Source: Kribbella catacumbae DSM 19601 (lineage in GTDB: Bacteria; Actinomycetota; Actinomycetes; Propionibacteriales; Kribbellaceae). Taken from it: a DNA stretch of 64,000 bases. The notes below the pieces were generated by a model that ran no database searches, was not told the origin of the DNA, and saw only the letters and a list, made by a program, of their open reading frames with translations. The translations under genes and the position numbers were made by a program. Shown one piece after another: positions 27,588-36,088 of this stretch. The stretch is from NCBI RefSeq assembly GCF_000372465.1, contig NZ_AQUZ01000011.1, positions 1 to 64,000 on the forward strand, read 5' to 3'. Numbering within the stretch: the stretch's first letter is position 1; each line of letters opens with the position of its first letter.

Positions 27588-28211
27588 TCAGGGCGCGAAG
27601 GCTGGTGCCAGTTCCGGTGTACGGCGGAGCATCTGGAGCGCTCGCATCCGCATCGGGCCGATGCTGCCGATCGGAAGATTCAGCATTTCGGCGATCTCGG
27701 TGTAGGAGGGACAGCTGTCGGACATCAACAGGCGGATCAGCCGCTCATAGCGGCCGGGCAGCCTGCGTAGGGCCTGCTCCGTCGTCGGCTCGTATTCGCC
27801 GTCGACGGGGTAGACGTCGAGCACAGCCGTGCGGTGGCCATCGCTGTGCTCGGCTGTCGGGTCGGCGTACAGGAGGTACTTCTTCCTGCTCATCGCCAGT
27901 CGCAGACCTTCGCGCCGGGCCGTCGCGGCCAGCCAGGCCGGGAGGCATTCAGGGTCCCGGATCTGGTGACCGTGTTGCCACAACCGGAGCCAGGTCAGCT
28001 GAGCCACGTCGCCGGCGTCGCTGTGGCTGAGTCCGACACCACGAGCAGCGTGGATGAGCAGCTGGCCGTAGCGGCTTTCCAGCTCCTTCCATGCCGACCA
28101 ATCAGAAGCCAGGGCCCGACCGAGAAGGTCTTCGAGTGAGGGTCCGGAATCGTTGTTACGGCGATTTCCCTCAGTCCGTTCGGTTTTGCGTAACGAGATC
28201 GTCGACACGCT
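27588..28211 (-). CDS. RNA polymerase sigma factor, ECF-like sigma-70
   Basis: Protein of 207 residues. Region 2 is seen in LLGRALASDWSAWKELESRY and DAGDVAQLTWLRLWQHGHQI, region 4 in ALRRLPGRYERLIRLLMSDS and SYTEIAEMLNLPIGSIGPMR with a following RALQMLRR. It would direct polymerase to a small set of promoters. GTG 28211 has AAAGGA 8 nt upstream. No anti-sigma factor is encoded next to it. It stands between ctaD and the antiporter, with its own spacer of about 240 bp upstream. Confidence 0.9.
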   Translation of the reverse strand, partial: SVSTISLRKTERTEGNRRNNDSGPSLEDLLGRALASDWSAWKELESRYGQLLIHAARGVGLSHSDAGDVAQLTWLRLWQHGHQIRDPECLPAWLAATARREGLRLAMSRKKYLLYADPTAEHSDGHRTAVLDVYPVDGEYEPTTEQALRRLPGRYERLIRLLMSDSCPSYTEIAEMLNLPIGSIGPMRMRALQMLRRTPELAPAFAP

Positions 28212-28453
28212 CCACGTCCTTTCGCTGATGCTCGCGGACTGGCGACGATGCAGGAGCAAAAAGGCACAGGTAGGTCCCGCCGGCGAGGTTGGACGCCGAC
28301 AGGTTGCCCGATCCGTTCTACGGGCGCGGTAAAGCCTCCCCGGTAAAATGTTGAACGGCCCTGTGCCTCACCACGTCCCCCGAGGTCCGTCGTCAGTGCC
28401 GCCTTCGCCCTCTATTCGATCACCGGCCCCGTCACGAAGGCGTAGTCATGCCG

Positions 28454-29917
28454 TCACGGAATCAGCGGTGTTGCGTCACCGCGGGCATACGCACCCGTCG
28501 GTAACCGGTCGGTAGCGCTGGGGTCCCGCAGTGACGGACCGAGCAAACGCAGTAACGGAGCGGCCATCATGGTGGTGATCAGCGCCATCACCACCATCAC
28601 CGTGAAGGCGCTGTGGTTGATGATGCCGACACTGAGCCCGGCGGACAGGACGACGATCTCGGTGATCCCACGGGCGTTCATCAGTACGCCGAGGCCGACC
28701 GCGGATCGGACCGGTAGCCCGCCGGCCTTGGCCACCGGCACGGCTCCGCAGAACTTGCCGGCGATCGCGACCACCAGCAGCAGGCCGCCGGCAGCGAGCA
28801 CCTCCGGCTGAGACACCGCCGCGGTGACGTCGGTCTGCAGGCCGATCGAGGCGAAGAAGACCGGTACCAGCAGCACACGGTTCAGCCCGCCGATCTGCTC
28901 TGCCACCTGACGCACCGGCAGGCAGTCCTTCGGCACCACCAGACCCGCCAGGAAGCCGCCGAAGATCGCGTGTACTCCGATCCGGTCGGTCGCCGCGGCG
29001 AGGCCCAGGATCAGGCCGAGCACCATCAGTACCAGGATCGGGGTGGGCACGGCTGCGGCGTACCGGTCTGCGAGCCACCGCAGTAGCGGTCGGAGGACCA
29101 GCAGGCAGCCTCCGCCGACCAGCAGAGTCAGAGTCAGCGACACCAGGGCTTCACCGGGACCCGCCGCCCGGATCATCGCCATCACGATCGCGAGTGCACA
29201 CCAGGCGAGTACGTCGGCAACTGCGGCGCACAGCATGGCCAGTGATCCGAGCCGGGTGCCGAGCAGACCGCAGTCCTGCACTATCCGGGCCAGTACTGGG
29301 AACGCGGTGATGCTCAGCGCCGTACCGATGAAGATGATGAACGGCAGCCGATCCACTGACGGGCCGGCCAGCGTCGAGTAGAGCGGTAGTGCCGCGAGTA
29401 CGCCGAGGGCGAACGGAACCGCCATGATCGCAAGGCTGGCTCCAGCGATCGCTCCCCGATCGCGACCGAGCCCTTCTCGACCGAACTCGGCGCCGACGGT
29501 GAACATGAAGACGGCTAGGCCGGCCTGTGCCAGCAAGCCCAGATGGGGCAGTACCTCGGCCGGCAGGATGGCGTCGAACAGCCACGGTGCCAGCGATCCG
29601 ATCACCGACGGTCCGAGGATGAGACCGGCGATGATCTCGCCGACCACGGGAGGCTGGCCGATCAGCCGGGCCAGCCGGCCGCACACTGTGGCCAGCGCAC
29701 AGACCACCGCGATCGCCAGCAGCAGCCGCCACATCAGCTGTGCCGGCGTCGGACCGCCGGCCGGTGGAAGGGAACCGGCCACGGAAGTGCGGTCCGACGT
29801 CAGCCAGCCGGCGGCGTACGCGAGAACCAGCAAGGCGACCGCGCCGGCGACCAGGCAAGCGGCGGCTGCGAGGCTGCGGCCGGGCCTGGATAGCAAGGAT
29901 CTTTCCGTTCCAGGCAC
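28454..29917 (-). CDS. Cation/proton antiporter, CPA2 family
   Basis: Integral membrane protein of 487 residues with about 12-13 helices. Typical Na+/H+ exchanger features are PPVVGEIIAGLILGPSVIGS, the FMFTVGAEF helix, ALSITAFPVLARIVQD and GVLMNARGITEIVVL. It exchanges Na+ or K+ for protons. GTG 29917 follows GAGGAGG and lies 10 nt after the N-hydroxylase stop, so it is the third gene of an ATP-grasp/N-hydroxylase/antiporter operon. That position suggests a role in product export or self-protection, or simply pH support. Confidence 0.92.
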   Translation of the reverse strand: MPGTERSLLSRPGRSLAAAACLVAGAVALLVLAYAAGWLTSDRTSVAGSLPPAGGPTPAQLMWRLLLAIAVVCALATVCGRLARLIGQPPVVGEIIAGLILGPSVIGSLAPWLFDAILPAEVLPHLGLLAQAGLAVFMFTVGAEFGREGLGRDRGAIAGASLAIMAVPFALGVLAALPLYSTLAGPSVDRLPFIIFIGTALSITAFPVLARIVQDCGLLGTRLGSLAMLCAAVADVLAWCALAIVMAMIRAAGPGEALVSLTLTLLVGGGCLLVLRPLLRWLADRYAAAVPTPILVLMVLGLILGLAAATDRIGVHAIFGGFLAGLVVPKDCLPVRQVAEQIGGLNRVLLVPVFFASIGLQTDVTAAVSQPEVLAAGGLLLVVAIAGKFCGAVPVAKAGGLPVRSAVGLGVLMNARGITEIVVLSAGLSVGIINHSAFTVMVVMALITTMMAAPLLRLLGPSLRDPSATDRLPTGAYARGDATPLIP

Positions 29918-29927
29918 GGCGGCCTCC

Positions 29928-31271
29928 TCAGGTTTGTAGGGCTCCGTCAGCAGACAGCGCAACAGGAGTGAGTTGCTCCGCCGTGGCCCGGTGAATCCCG
30001 TTGGTTCTTTTCCCGGCCCGGCGAGCCAGGACGTCATTGGCGATGTCGGCGGCCCGGTTGCCCAGCACGCTGAGCAGCGAGTCGGCGATGCCGTGTGTCG
30101 CCTCGTTCACCCCTTGCAGGTAGCAGGCCGCGTCCGACGGCTCGCCCAGCTTCAGCCGGTACTGCCGGGTCACGTCGATCCGGTCCAGTCCGATCGCAGC
30201 GCTGAGGTTGCGGACCATGGCCGGCATCTCCCGGATGAAGCCAGTCCCGAGGAAGACCAGGTCCCGGCGCAGCTCTGTCACCGCGTCGGTCCTGCGGTCG
30301 GTCAGTTCGAGGACGATCTCGTCGCCCTCCGCCCGGGCACCGGTGATGTCGGTCATCGTCACCAGCCGCCGCTGCTCCACGCCACTCAGCTTGTCCAGGT
30401 ACATGCTGGTGTAGAGGTCTTGCAGCAGGTCGGTCTCGACACCGGAGTAGTTCGTCAGGTGCATCTCCCGCAGGATCTGCTCCCTGCCTTCCGGTCGCGC
30501 CTCGAAGACCTTGTCGATGTAGGACGGGTAGTAGAGCTCGTTGGTGAACTTGTTCGTGTCGTACGCGCGCAGTCCGATCGACCGCATCACCCAGCTGACG
30601 TCGCTGGCCGGCAGGTCGGTGTGCAGTGCGCGGAACATCTCGGCCGCACTCTGCGCGGCGCCGACCACGGCGACCCGGTGCGGCTGCTCCTTGTCCAGCG
30701 CGGTCACCCGCGTGCGGTACCGCGTGCTGTGGACCAACCGGTCGGAGGGCAGGCCGGCCAGGACCGGCGGTACGTACGTGTCGCGCCCTGCGCCGATGAC
30801 GAGGTACCGGCTGGAGATCGTGCTGCCGTCGGCGAGCTTGGTCAGCCAGCCTGTCAGGGTGCCGGCCGAGTCCCGGACCGGTGTGACCGACGTACATTCA
30901 CAGCCGAGCTCGAGCCTCACCTTGCGCAGCGACTCCGCCACCCAGCTGAGATAGCCGGAGACTTCGAGGCGGTACGGCGTGAAGCTGCCCATGTTGATGA
31001 AGTCGTCGAGCCGGCCGACGCTGCGCAGGTAGTTGAGGAAAGTGAACTCGCTGCGCGGGTTCCGCAATGTCACCAGGTCTTTGGCGAAGGCCACCTGGCT
31101 CTTCGTCCAGGGCAGCAGCAGTCCGCGTTGCCACTCGATCGAGTGACCTCGTTCGATGACCAGCGTATTCTCTGCCAGGCCGTCGATTCCGAGTTCCTCG
31201 ATCGCGACGGCAAGGGCCAGGTTCGCCGGCCCGGCGCCGATTGCGAGCAGCTCGACCTCACGGTTGATCAT
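29928..31271 (-). CDS. L-lysine/L-ornithine N-hydroxylase (SidA/IucD family), copy A
   Basis: Flavin monooxygenase of 447 residues, full length. FAD site EVELLAIGAGPANLALAVAI at the N-terminus, substrate region QVAFAKDLVTLRNPRSEFTF, NADPH site VAVVGAAQSAAEMFRAL, and the C-terminal LQGVNEATHGIADSLLSVL typical of the family. The family adds a hydroxyl to the side-chain amine of lysine or ornithine using NADPH and oxygen. It is clearly paralogous to copy B at 55218-56537, at the other end of the cluster. ATG 31271 lies 21 nt after the ATP-grasp stop. Lysine versus ornithine specificity cannot be read with certainty. Confidence 0.93.
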   Translation of the reverse strand: MINREVELLAIGAGPANLALAVAIEELGIDGLAENTLVIERGHSIEWQRGLLLPWTKSQVAFAKDLVTLRNPRSEFTFLNYLRSVGRLDDFINMGSFTPYRLEVSGYLSWVAESLRKVRLELGCECTSVTPVRDSAGTLTGWLTKLADGSTISSRYLVIGAGRDTYVPPVLAGLPSDRLVHSTRYRTRVTALDKEQPHRVAVVGAAQSAAEMFRALHTDLPASDVSWVMRSIGLRAYDTNKFTNELYYPSYIDKVFEARPEGREQILREMHLTNYSGVETDLLQDLYTSMYLDKLSGVEQRRLVTMTDITGARAEGDEIVLELTDRRTDAVTELRRDLVFLGTGFIREMPAMVRNLSAAIGLDRIDVTRQYRLKLGEPSDAACYLQGVNEATHGIADSLLSVLGNRAADIANDVLARRAGKRTNGIHRATAEQLTPVALSADGALQT

Positions 31272-31292
31272 TCGGGCTCCAAACGTCTCGGC

Positions 31293-32573
31293 TCACCATG
31301 GCCGTCCGGAATACTCTGTCTCGTTCAAGGCTTCGTACTTCAGCTCGACCAGTTCCGCCGCGGCGGTCAGCCGGTCGGCACAGGTTGCGGGGTCGTCCGC
31401 GGTACAGATGACGTAGGCGTGCCGGCCGATGTGGGCCCGCGGTGGCAGCCGTACCGTCGCTCCCGCGGCCACCATCGGATGTGCTTCCACCAGGCCGGGA
31501 ACCGCTCCCGGCTCCGGTACGCCGATCTCGATCACGCGGCAGTCCTCGGGCGGATAGCAGAACCGGATGCCCACACAGGTCCGGTGACCGGAGTCCAGCT
31601 GGGGCCGGATGCCCTGGGCGACGTCGGCCAGGACCGCGCCGGGATCGATGCCGGTGGCAAGCTTTCCGAGATAGGGGATCAGGTCACCGCCGAGCCGGCC
31701 GTTCACCTCGATCACCACCGGTCCGCGGGAGCTGAACCGGATCTCGGTGTGGGTGATCCCGTACTGCGCGCCGAGCGCCGCGTGCGCGGCCCGGAGCAGT
31801 TCGCGCAGCTCGGGGTCGGTCAGCAACGGGTCGTTGCCGTCGACGACGTGGCCGATCTCCTCGAAGTACGGCGGCGGCCCGAGTTGCTTGTGCGCGATGC
31901 AGATCGGCAGGTACTCACCCGCGACCACCGCACCGTCGATGCTGATCTCCGGGCCGTCGACCAGTTCCTCGATCAGCGCGCCGCCGTGGTACTCGGCCGG
32001 GCCGCTGCGGCTGGACTGGTCGGCCCGGTCGAACGCGGCGGCGATGCCGGCCGGGTCGTCCACCAGAGCGACTCCGATGCTCGCCGCCATGCCGCGCGGT
32101 TTGACCACGACCGGGTAGCCGATGTCCGCGGCGGCGGTGGCAGCCTCGTCAGCCGTGGTCGCTACCGCGAACCGCGGTTGCGGGAGGCCGGCGGCGGTCA
32201 GCGCCTGCCTGCTCTTGACCTTGTTGCGGCAACCTTCCGCGCCCTCGGGGGTCAGGCCCGGCAGGCCGAGCCGGTCCGCGACCAGTGCGGTGGCGATCAC
32301 CGACGGCTCGTCGTACGTGAAGACGCCCAGGACGCGGTGGCTCCGGGCAACGGCCTCGGCCGCCGCGAGCAGGCCGGCCTGATCGAGCACCAGGCCTGCC
32401 CCTTCGAGTGGCACGACCACGCTGCTTCCGACGAGGTAGGGCAGCTGCCAGCCGGCCGGTTCGTCGTCGATCAACCAGAGCGGCCGGCGCTTCGCCGCAC
32501 CCTCCATCAGGTACTGCCGGTAGGGCTGGAAACCGCTGCCGAGTTGCAGCACCACACCATCGGTGTTGTCCAC
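31293..32573 (-). CDS. ATP-grasp ligase
   Basis: Cytoplasmic ligase of about 426 residues that couples a carboxylate to an amine through an acyl phosphate. A pre-ATP-grasp domain precedes the ATP part: CRNKVKSRQALTAAGLPQPR, VVVKPRGMAASIGVALV (the ATP lysine), ALIEELVDGPEISIDG and the metal motif HTEIRFSSRGPVVIEVNGRL with its E-x-N pair. GTG 32573 has AGAGGAA 5 nt upstream. It heads the left operon of the cluster and is divergent from the SARP gene. In this NRPS-free cluster it probably forms one of the amide bonds. Confidence 0.9.
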   Translation of the reverse strand: MDNTDGVVLQLGSGFQPYRQYLMEGAAKRRPLWLIDDEPAGWQLPYLVGSSVVVPLEGAGLVLDQAGLLAAAEAVARSHRVLGVFTYDEPSVIATALVADRLGLPGLTPEGAEGCRNKVKSRQALTAAGLPQPRFAVATTADEAATAAADIGYPVVVKPRGMAASIGVALVDDPAGIAAAFDRADQSSRSGPAEYHGGALIEELVDGPEISIDGAVVAGEYLPICIAHKQLGPPPYFEEIGHVVDGNDPLLTDPELRELLRAAHAALGAQYGITHTEIRFSSRGPVVIEVNGRLGGDLIPYLGKLATGIDPGAVLADVAQGIRPQLDSGHRTCVGIRFCYPPEDCRVIEIGVPEPGAVPGLVEAHPMVAAGATVRLPPRAHIGRHAYVICTADDPATCADRLTAAAELVELKYEALNETEYSGRPW

Positions 32574-32855
32574 GGGGTTCCTCTCGGATCGGACTACGAA
32601 CGAGAGGCGTAGACCGTCCACCGCTGATACAGCCACCCGCTGGCGGGAATTGCCGGTGAACTGCCTGGCCCAATGACTTGTACTCATTTAGCTGACGCTT
32701 CAGACTTCACGGCAGGTGACGCGGGGGTCACTCGACGAGGAGGTTGTTGATGCTTGTACCGGGTGACATCCGCCTCGAACTGTTAGCGGTAACGCAGTGT
32801 TGTTTCATCATCACCGGCAGTGGGTTTTGTCTACCCACAAGGGGGAAACGGTCAG
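32574..32855. promoter_or_regulatory. Divergent promoter region, ATP-grasp versus SARP
   Basis: Spacer of 282 bp. It holds a hairpin with arms GTGGGT (32820-32825) and ACCCAC (32833-32838) just before the SARP ribosome site, and an inverted pair GTGAC/GTCAC at 32716-32731. A cluster activator could bind here, but no tandem SARP heptamers are obvious. Confidence 0.4.
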
Positions 32856-33671
32856 ATGCGGGTTGAGTCAACAGGGGCGGGGCATCCGGATTCGGAGGCA
32901 CCGCACGGTGAAGGTCACCAAGCCGTGAAGCTGCGGATGCTCGATGGCTTCCGAGTCGTCGTCGACCAACAGACCCTGTCTATCCCGCTCAGTGCGCGGC
33001 GAGTGGTCGCGTTCGTTGCACTGCGCGGTCGGTCCAGCCGTGCCGAGGTAGCCGGCACCCTGTGGCCGGAGGTGTCGGACTCCAAAGCTCAGGCCTGCCT
33101 GCGGACAGCGCTGTGGCGGCTACGCCAGCTGAGCCGGGACCCGCTCATCACCGGCGACGAGACGCTGCGCCTGGACGAGTCCCTCGACGTCGACGTCAAC
33201 ACGCTCATCACGGCCATCCGCCGGGTGATCAACGACGGCGAGTGTGGAGCCGACCAGGGCTTGTTGCCAAAGCTCGCCACGATGGGGGAGTTGCTGCCCG
33301 GCTGGTACGACGACTGGGTCCTGCTAGGGCGAGAGCGGCTACGCCAGTTGCAGCTGCATGCGCTTGAGCTGACCGCTCAGGCGCTGACCTGCGAGGGCCG
33401 GTACGCCGAGGCGATCGAAGCGGCGATGGCAGCAGTGCGGCTGGAACCGTTGCGAGAGAGCGCGACCCGGGTGCTGATCGAGGTTCACCTTGCCGAGGAC
33501 AACGTGGTCGAGGCGATCCGCCGGCTCGAGTTCTTCCGGCGGAGTCTCGCCAGCGAGCTCGGGGTCGAGCCGACCGCGGAACTGGTGGAGCTGGTCCGCA
33601 GTCGGCAGACCGTACCGGACGCGCGCCGGGAGCTACCCGACATGCTCGGCCGCGGGCGGTACCTGGCCTAG
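32856..33671 (+). CDS. SARP-family transcriptional activator
   Basis: Protein of about 271 residues from ATG 32856. Residues 25-105 are the OmpR-like winged helix of SARPs (VKLRMLDGFRVVVDQQTLSI, ACLRTALWRLRQLSRDPLIT). Residues 110-255 are the bacterial transcription activation domain (LLPGWYDDWVLLGRERLRQL, CEGRYAEAIEAAMAAVRLEP, EAIRRLEFFRRSLASELGVE). SARPs are pathway-specific activators of secondary metabolism, which marks this region as a biosynthetic cluster. There is no added NB-ARC domain. Its stop overlaps that of the FMN enzyme in a shared CTAG. Confidence 0.93.
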   Translation: MRVESTGAGHPDSEAPHGEGHQAVKLRMLDGFRVVVDQQTLSIPLSARRVVAFVALRGRSSRAEVAGTLWPEVSDSKAQACLRTALWRLRQLSRDPLITGDETLRLDESLDVDVNTLITAIRRVINDGECGADQGLLPKLATMGELLPGWYDDWVLLGRERLRQLQLHALELTAQALTCEGRYAEAIEAAMAAVRLEPLRESATRVLIEVHLAEDNVVEAIRRLEFFRRSLASELGVEPTAELVELVRSRQTVPDARRELPDMLGRGRYLA

Positions 33672-34981
33672 ATTTCCAGTGGACTCCACACGTCCTCGGT
33701 ACCGAGCGCCTCCACGTTGTATTTGCCGAGGGCGCTGATGAGCAGTTGCAACTCCAGCGCCAGGCATTCGACCAGGTTGACCAGGCCCTGGTCCGGGTCG
33801 GTGTCCACAGCAAGGAGTGCAGCCCGGCCCAGGCCGGCCGCGTTCGCGCCGAGTGCCAGGCACTTGGCGACCCGCGCGCCTTCCCACATCCGGCCGGACA
33901 CCAGTAGGCAGGACGGATCCGGCGCGGCCCGGTCGTGGCCGATCCGCCGCAGGCACTCGCCGAGGGGTAGCCCGACCTGGCGGAGGAACGCCCGCGGAGC
34001 CCACCCGGTACCTGCCTCAGCGCCGTCGACCGTCACCGCATCAGCGCCGGCCGCCCAGGCCACCTGTGCTGCCGCCGCGACGTCGCGGGCCGGTGGCAAC
34101 TTCACCCAGATCCGGGCCCGCGGGTAGTTGTTGCGCATCAACCGGATCTGCTGCCGCAGGATCTCCTCGGTGAAGGTACCGGGGCTGCTGCTGCGCAGGA
34201 TCTGGCCACCGCCGAGAACCGGGTCGAGGAGATAGGCGTCGGCCAGCCGTTCGGCCGCGCCTGCGCCGACCAGCGTCATTCCGCCCAGGCCTGGTTTGGC
34301 GCCTTGCCCCACTTTGAGTTCGAACGCCAGCCGGCCCGACTGCAACAGCGGCAGGACATTCGGGTCGCTGTACACCAGGTTCCACACCTCGGCGTCGGCG
34401 TCCTCGGTGCTCTGCTGCACCACCACTCCGCCGTACCCGTCCAGCGCCTCTTTCTGGTACGCGCTGATCCGCCCGAGCAGTGACTGTTCGGCGTCCGCCT
34501 CGAGCCGGCCGTAGCTGTTCACCGGCATGACGTTCTCGCCGACGACCATCGGGATGCCGAGGCGGCCGGCCTGGCGGCTGGCGGCGATCCCGAGGTCGAC
34601 GCTCGCGGCCTCGGTCGAGCCGAAGGCCGAGACGTACAACGGCAGCGCGGAACGGAACCCGCCGATCGTCGTCTCGAGCAGTACGTCGCGATACACCGGC
34701 TCGCGGGCCAGCTCGATCAGCTGGGCCATCCGCTGTGGCACGAAGATCGGCGGCACCAGCCGGAGCCGGTCGATCGGGCACGTCGGATCGGGAGAGCCGA
34801 CGTCGGCGCCGAACAGCGCCTGCCCGTACTCGTCGGCGGGCGGGAACGCATCCGCGGCGCCGGTTCGGGCCCGGCTTCGGACAGCTGCCTCAGGAAATGC
34901 CTCGGCGCGCAGGGTGGCCTCCTTCAAGAGATCCTTCTCTGCCGACCAGAGGCCGCGATGGGCCAATGAAAATACGACCAA
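33668..34981 (-). CDS. FMN-binding glutamate-synthase-like oxidoreductase
   Basis: Protein of up to 437 residues matching the FMN barrel of the glutamate synthase large subunit: PLYVSAFGSTEAASVDLGIA, VVGENVMPVNSYGRLEADAE, KVGQGAKPGLGG, ARIWVKLPPARDVAAAAQVA and DAVTVDGAEAGTGWAPRAFL. It has no glutaminase domain, and the cysteine cluster for the 3Fe-4S centre of true GltB is not visible. A stand-alone enzyme of this kind could reduce or oxidise an imine or amino acid. The first codon is a TTG; GTG codons follow within two residues, so the exact start is open. Confidence 0.82.
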   Translation of the reverse strand: MVVFSLAHRGLWSAEKDLLKEATLRAEAFPEAAVRSRARTGAADAFPPADEYGQALFGADVGSPDPTCPIDRLRLVPPIFVPQRMAQLIELAREPVYRDVLLETTIGGFRSALPLYVSAFGSTEAASVDLGIAASRQAGRLGIPMVVGENVMPVNSYGRLEADAEQSLLGRISAYQKEALDGYGGVVVQQSTEDADAEVWNLVYSDPNVLPLLQSGRLAFELKVGQGAKPGLGGMTLVGAGAAERLADAYLLDPVLGGGQILRSSSPGTFTEEILRQQIRLMRNNYPRARIWVKLPPARDVAAAAQVAWAAGADAVTVDGAEAGTGWAPRAFLRQVGLPLGECLRRIGHDRAAPDPSCLLVSGRMWEGARVAKCLALGANAAGLGRAALLAVDTDPDQGLVNLVECLALELQLLISALGKYNVEALGTEDVWSPLEI

Positions 34982-35065
34982 CCGGTATCACTGCCGGACC
35001 GCTGACCCCTCTGTTTGATAAGAGCGCCATCAAAGGGGACAAGTCAGAACTGCCGGGGGGCAACC

Positions 35066-36088
35066 ATGAAATCCGCGCGCGCCATGAAAGTCCTGATCGG
35101 CCTGACGCTGGGCGTCGGCTCGATCCCGTCGCTGACCGCGGCCGAAGCCGCTGCAGCAGATCCTTGCCGGTTGCCGGGAGGTGTCCTGAAGTCCGGCGCG
35201 TTGGCAGCTCGCTCCGCGGTGGAGTGCGGCGCTGTCGGCCGGTTGGTGGATGCCGGCGACGGGGTGCCGCTCCCCGTTCAACCGCCTGGAAGCAGTGTCA
35301 CGCTGGACGTGCTGTACCCGACCGGCGCCCGGACGTACACCTTGACCACCGACGCGCAGGGGCACGTGACCAGCGGCGGCCAAGCGATCGACAGTCCCAC
35401 GATGTTTCCCGACCTGCCCGGTCCCGGAGCTTGCGAGCGAGACAGCTACGTGGTGCGGCCCTACAAGTGGTACTGGCCTTGGCTCTTCCGCACGACCAAG
35501 GGCACGGCTCTCGCCACCGACCGTCAGGCCGACTTCGACGCGGCGGCCCGACGGGCCACAGCCAACATCACCCAGGGCCGCAACACCTGCGGTCTGCGGG
35601 GCAAGACCGGCGCGGCCGGCGGGTTCATCGGCCACACTGCCCGGCAGGGAAACTTCGTCTACGCCGACGGCCAGACCACCTGCGGCGCCAACGACTATCA
35701 GAACGTGATCGACGAGGGCGATCTGCCCGGCGGTTTCCTCGAAGCGACGCTGGCGTGGACCTGCACCTGGGCCGAGACGCACCACGGCGTCACGATGGCG
35801 GTCTCGGCCGACATCAGGATGAACGGCAGCGACTACAACTGGACCTACCACCCCAGCGAGGATCCAGCTTGCGATCCGGCCTTTCCCCCAGACCCACAAC
35901 GCTGGCGCTACGACGTGGAGTCGGTGCTGACCCACGAGGTCGGCCACGTCTACGGTCTCGTGAACCTCAGCGCCGCCGAGGACATCAACCAGACGATGTT
36001 CCCCGGCATCAGACGCTGCAGTGGACACATGCGCAGCCTCGGACGCGGTGACGTACTCGGTATGCGAGCGCTCTACGGACGCCGCTGA
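35066..36088 (+). CDS. Secreted matrixin-like metalloprotease with altered zinc motif
   Basis: Protein of 340 residues with a signal peptide (MKSARAMKVLIGLTLGVGSI..., cut near AEAAAA) and several cysteines for disulfides. The C-terminal third has a zincin signature HEVGHVYGLVN with H290, E291 and H294, then a Met-turn at MFPG (M311) and the matrixin ending LGRGDVLGMRALYG. The third ligand, a histidine in matrixins and an aspartate in snapalysins, is an asparagine here (N300). It may still bind zinc with another ligand or be inactive. It lies between the FMN enzyme and the permease and may not belong to the pathway. Confidence 0.78.
   Translation: MKSARAMKVLIGLTLGVGSIPSLTAAEAAAADPCRLPGGVLKSGALAARSAVECGAVGRLVDAGDGVPLPVQPPGSSVTLDVLYPTGARTYTLTTDAQGHVTSGGQAIDSPTMFPDLPGPGACERDSYVVRPYKWYWPWLFRTTKGTALATDRQADFDAAARRATANITQGRNTCGLRGKTGAAGGFIGHTARQGNFVYADGQTTCGANDYQNVIDEGDLPGGFLEATLAWTCTWAETHHGVTMAVSADIRMNGSDYNWTYHPSEDPACDPAFPPDPQRWRYDVESVLTHEVGHVYGLVNLSAAEDINQTMFPGIRRCSGHMRSLGRGDVLGMRALYGRR

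Noticed and set aside
29973..32612. Open frame of about 880 codons on the plus strand opposite the N-hydroxylase and ATP-grasp genes
   Set aside because: It is the mirror of two well-supported genes; its sequence is rich in Arg/Gly/Asp with no family motifs, as expected from high-GC antisense frames.
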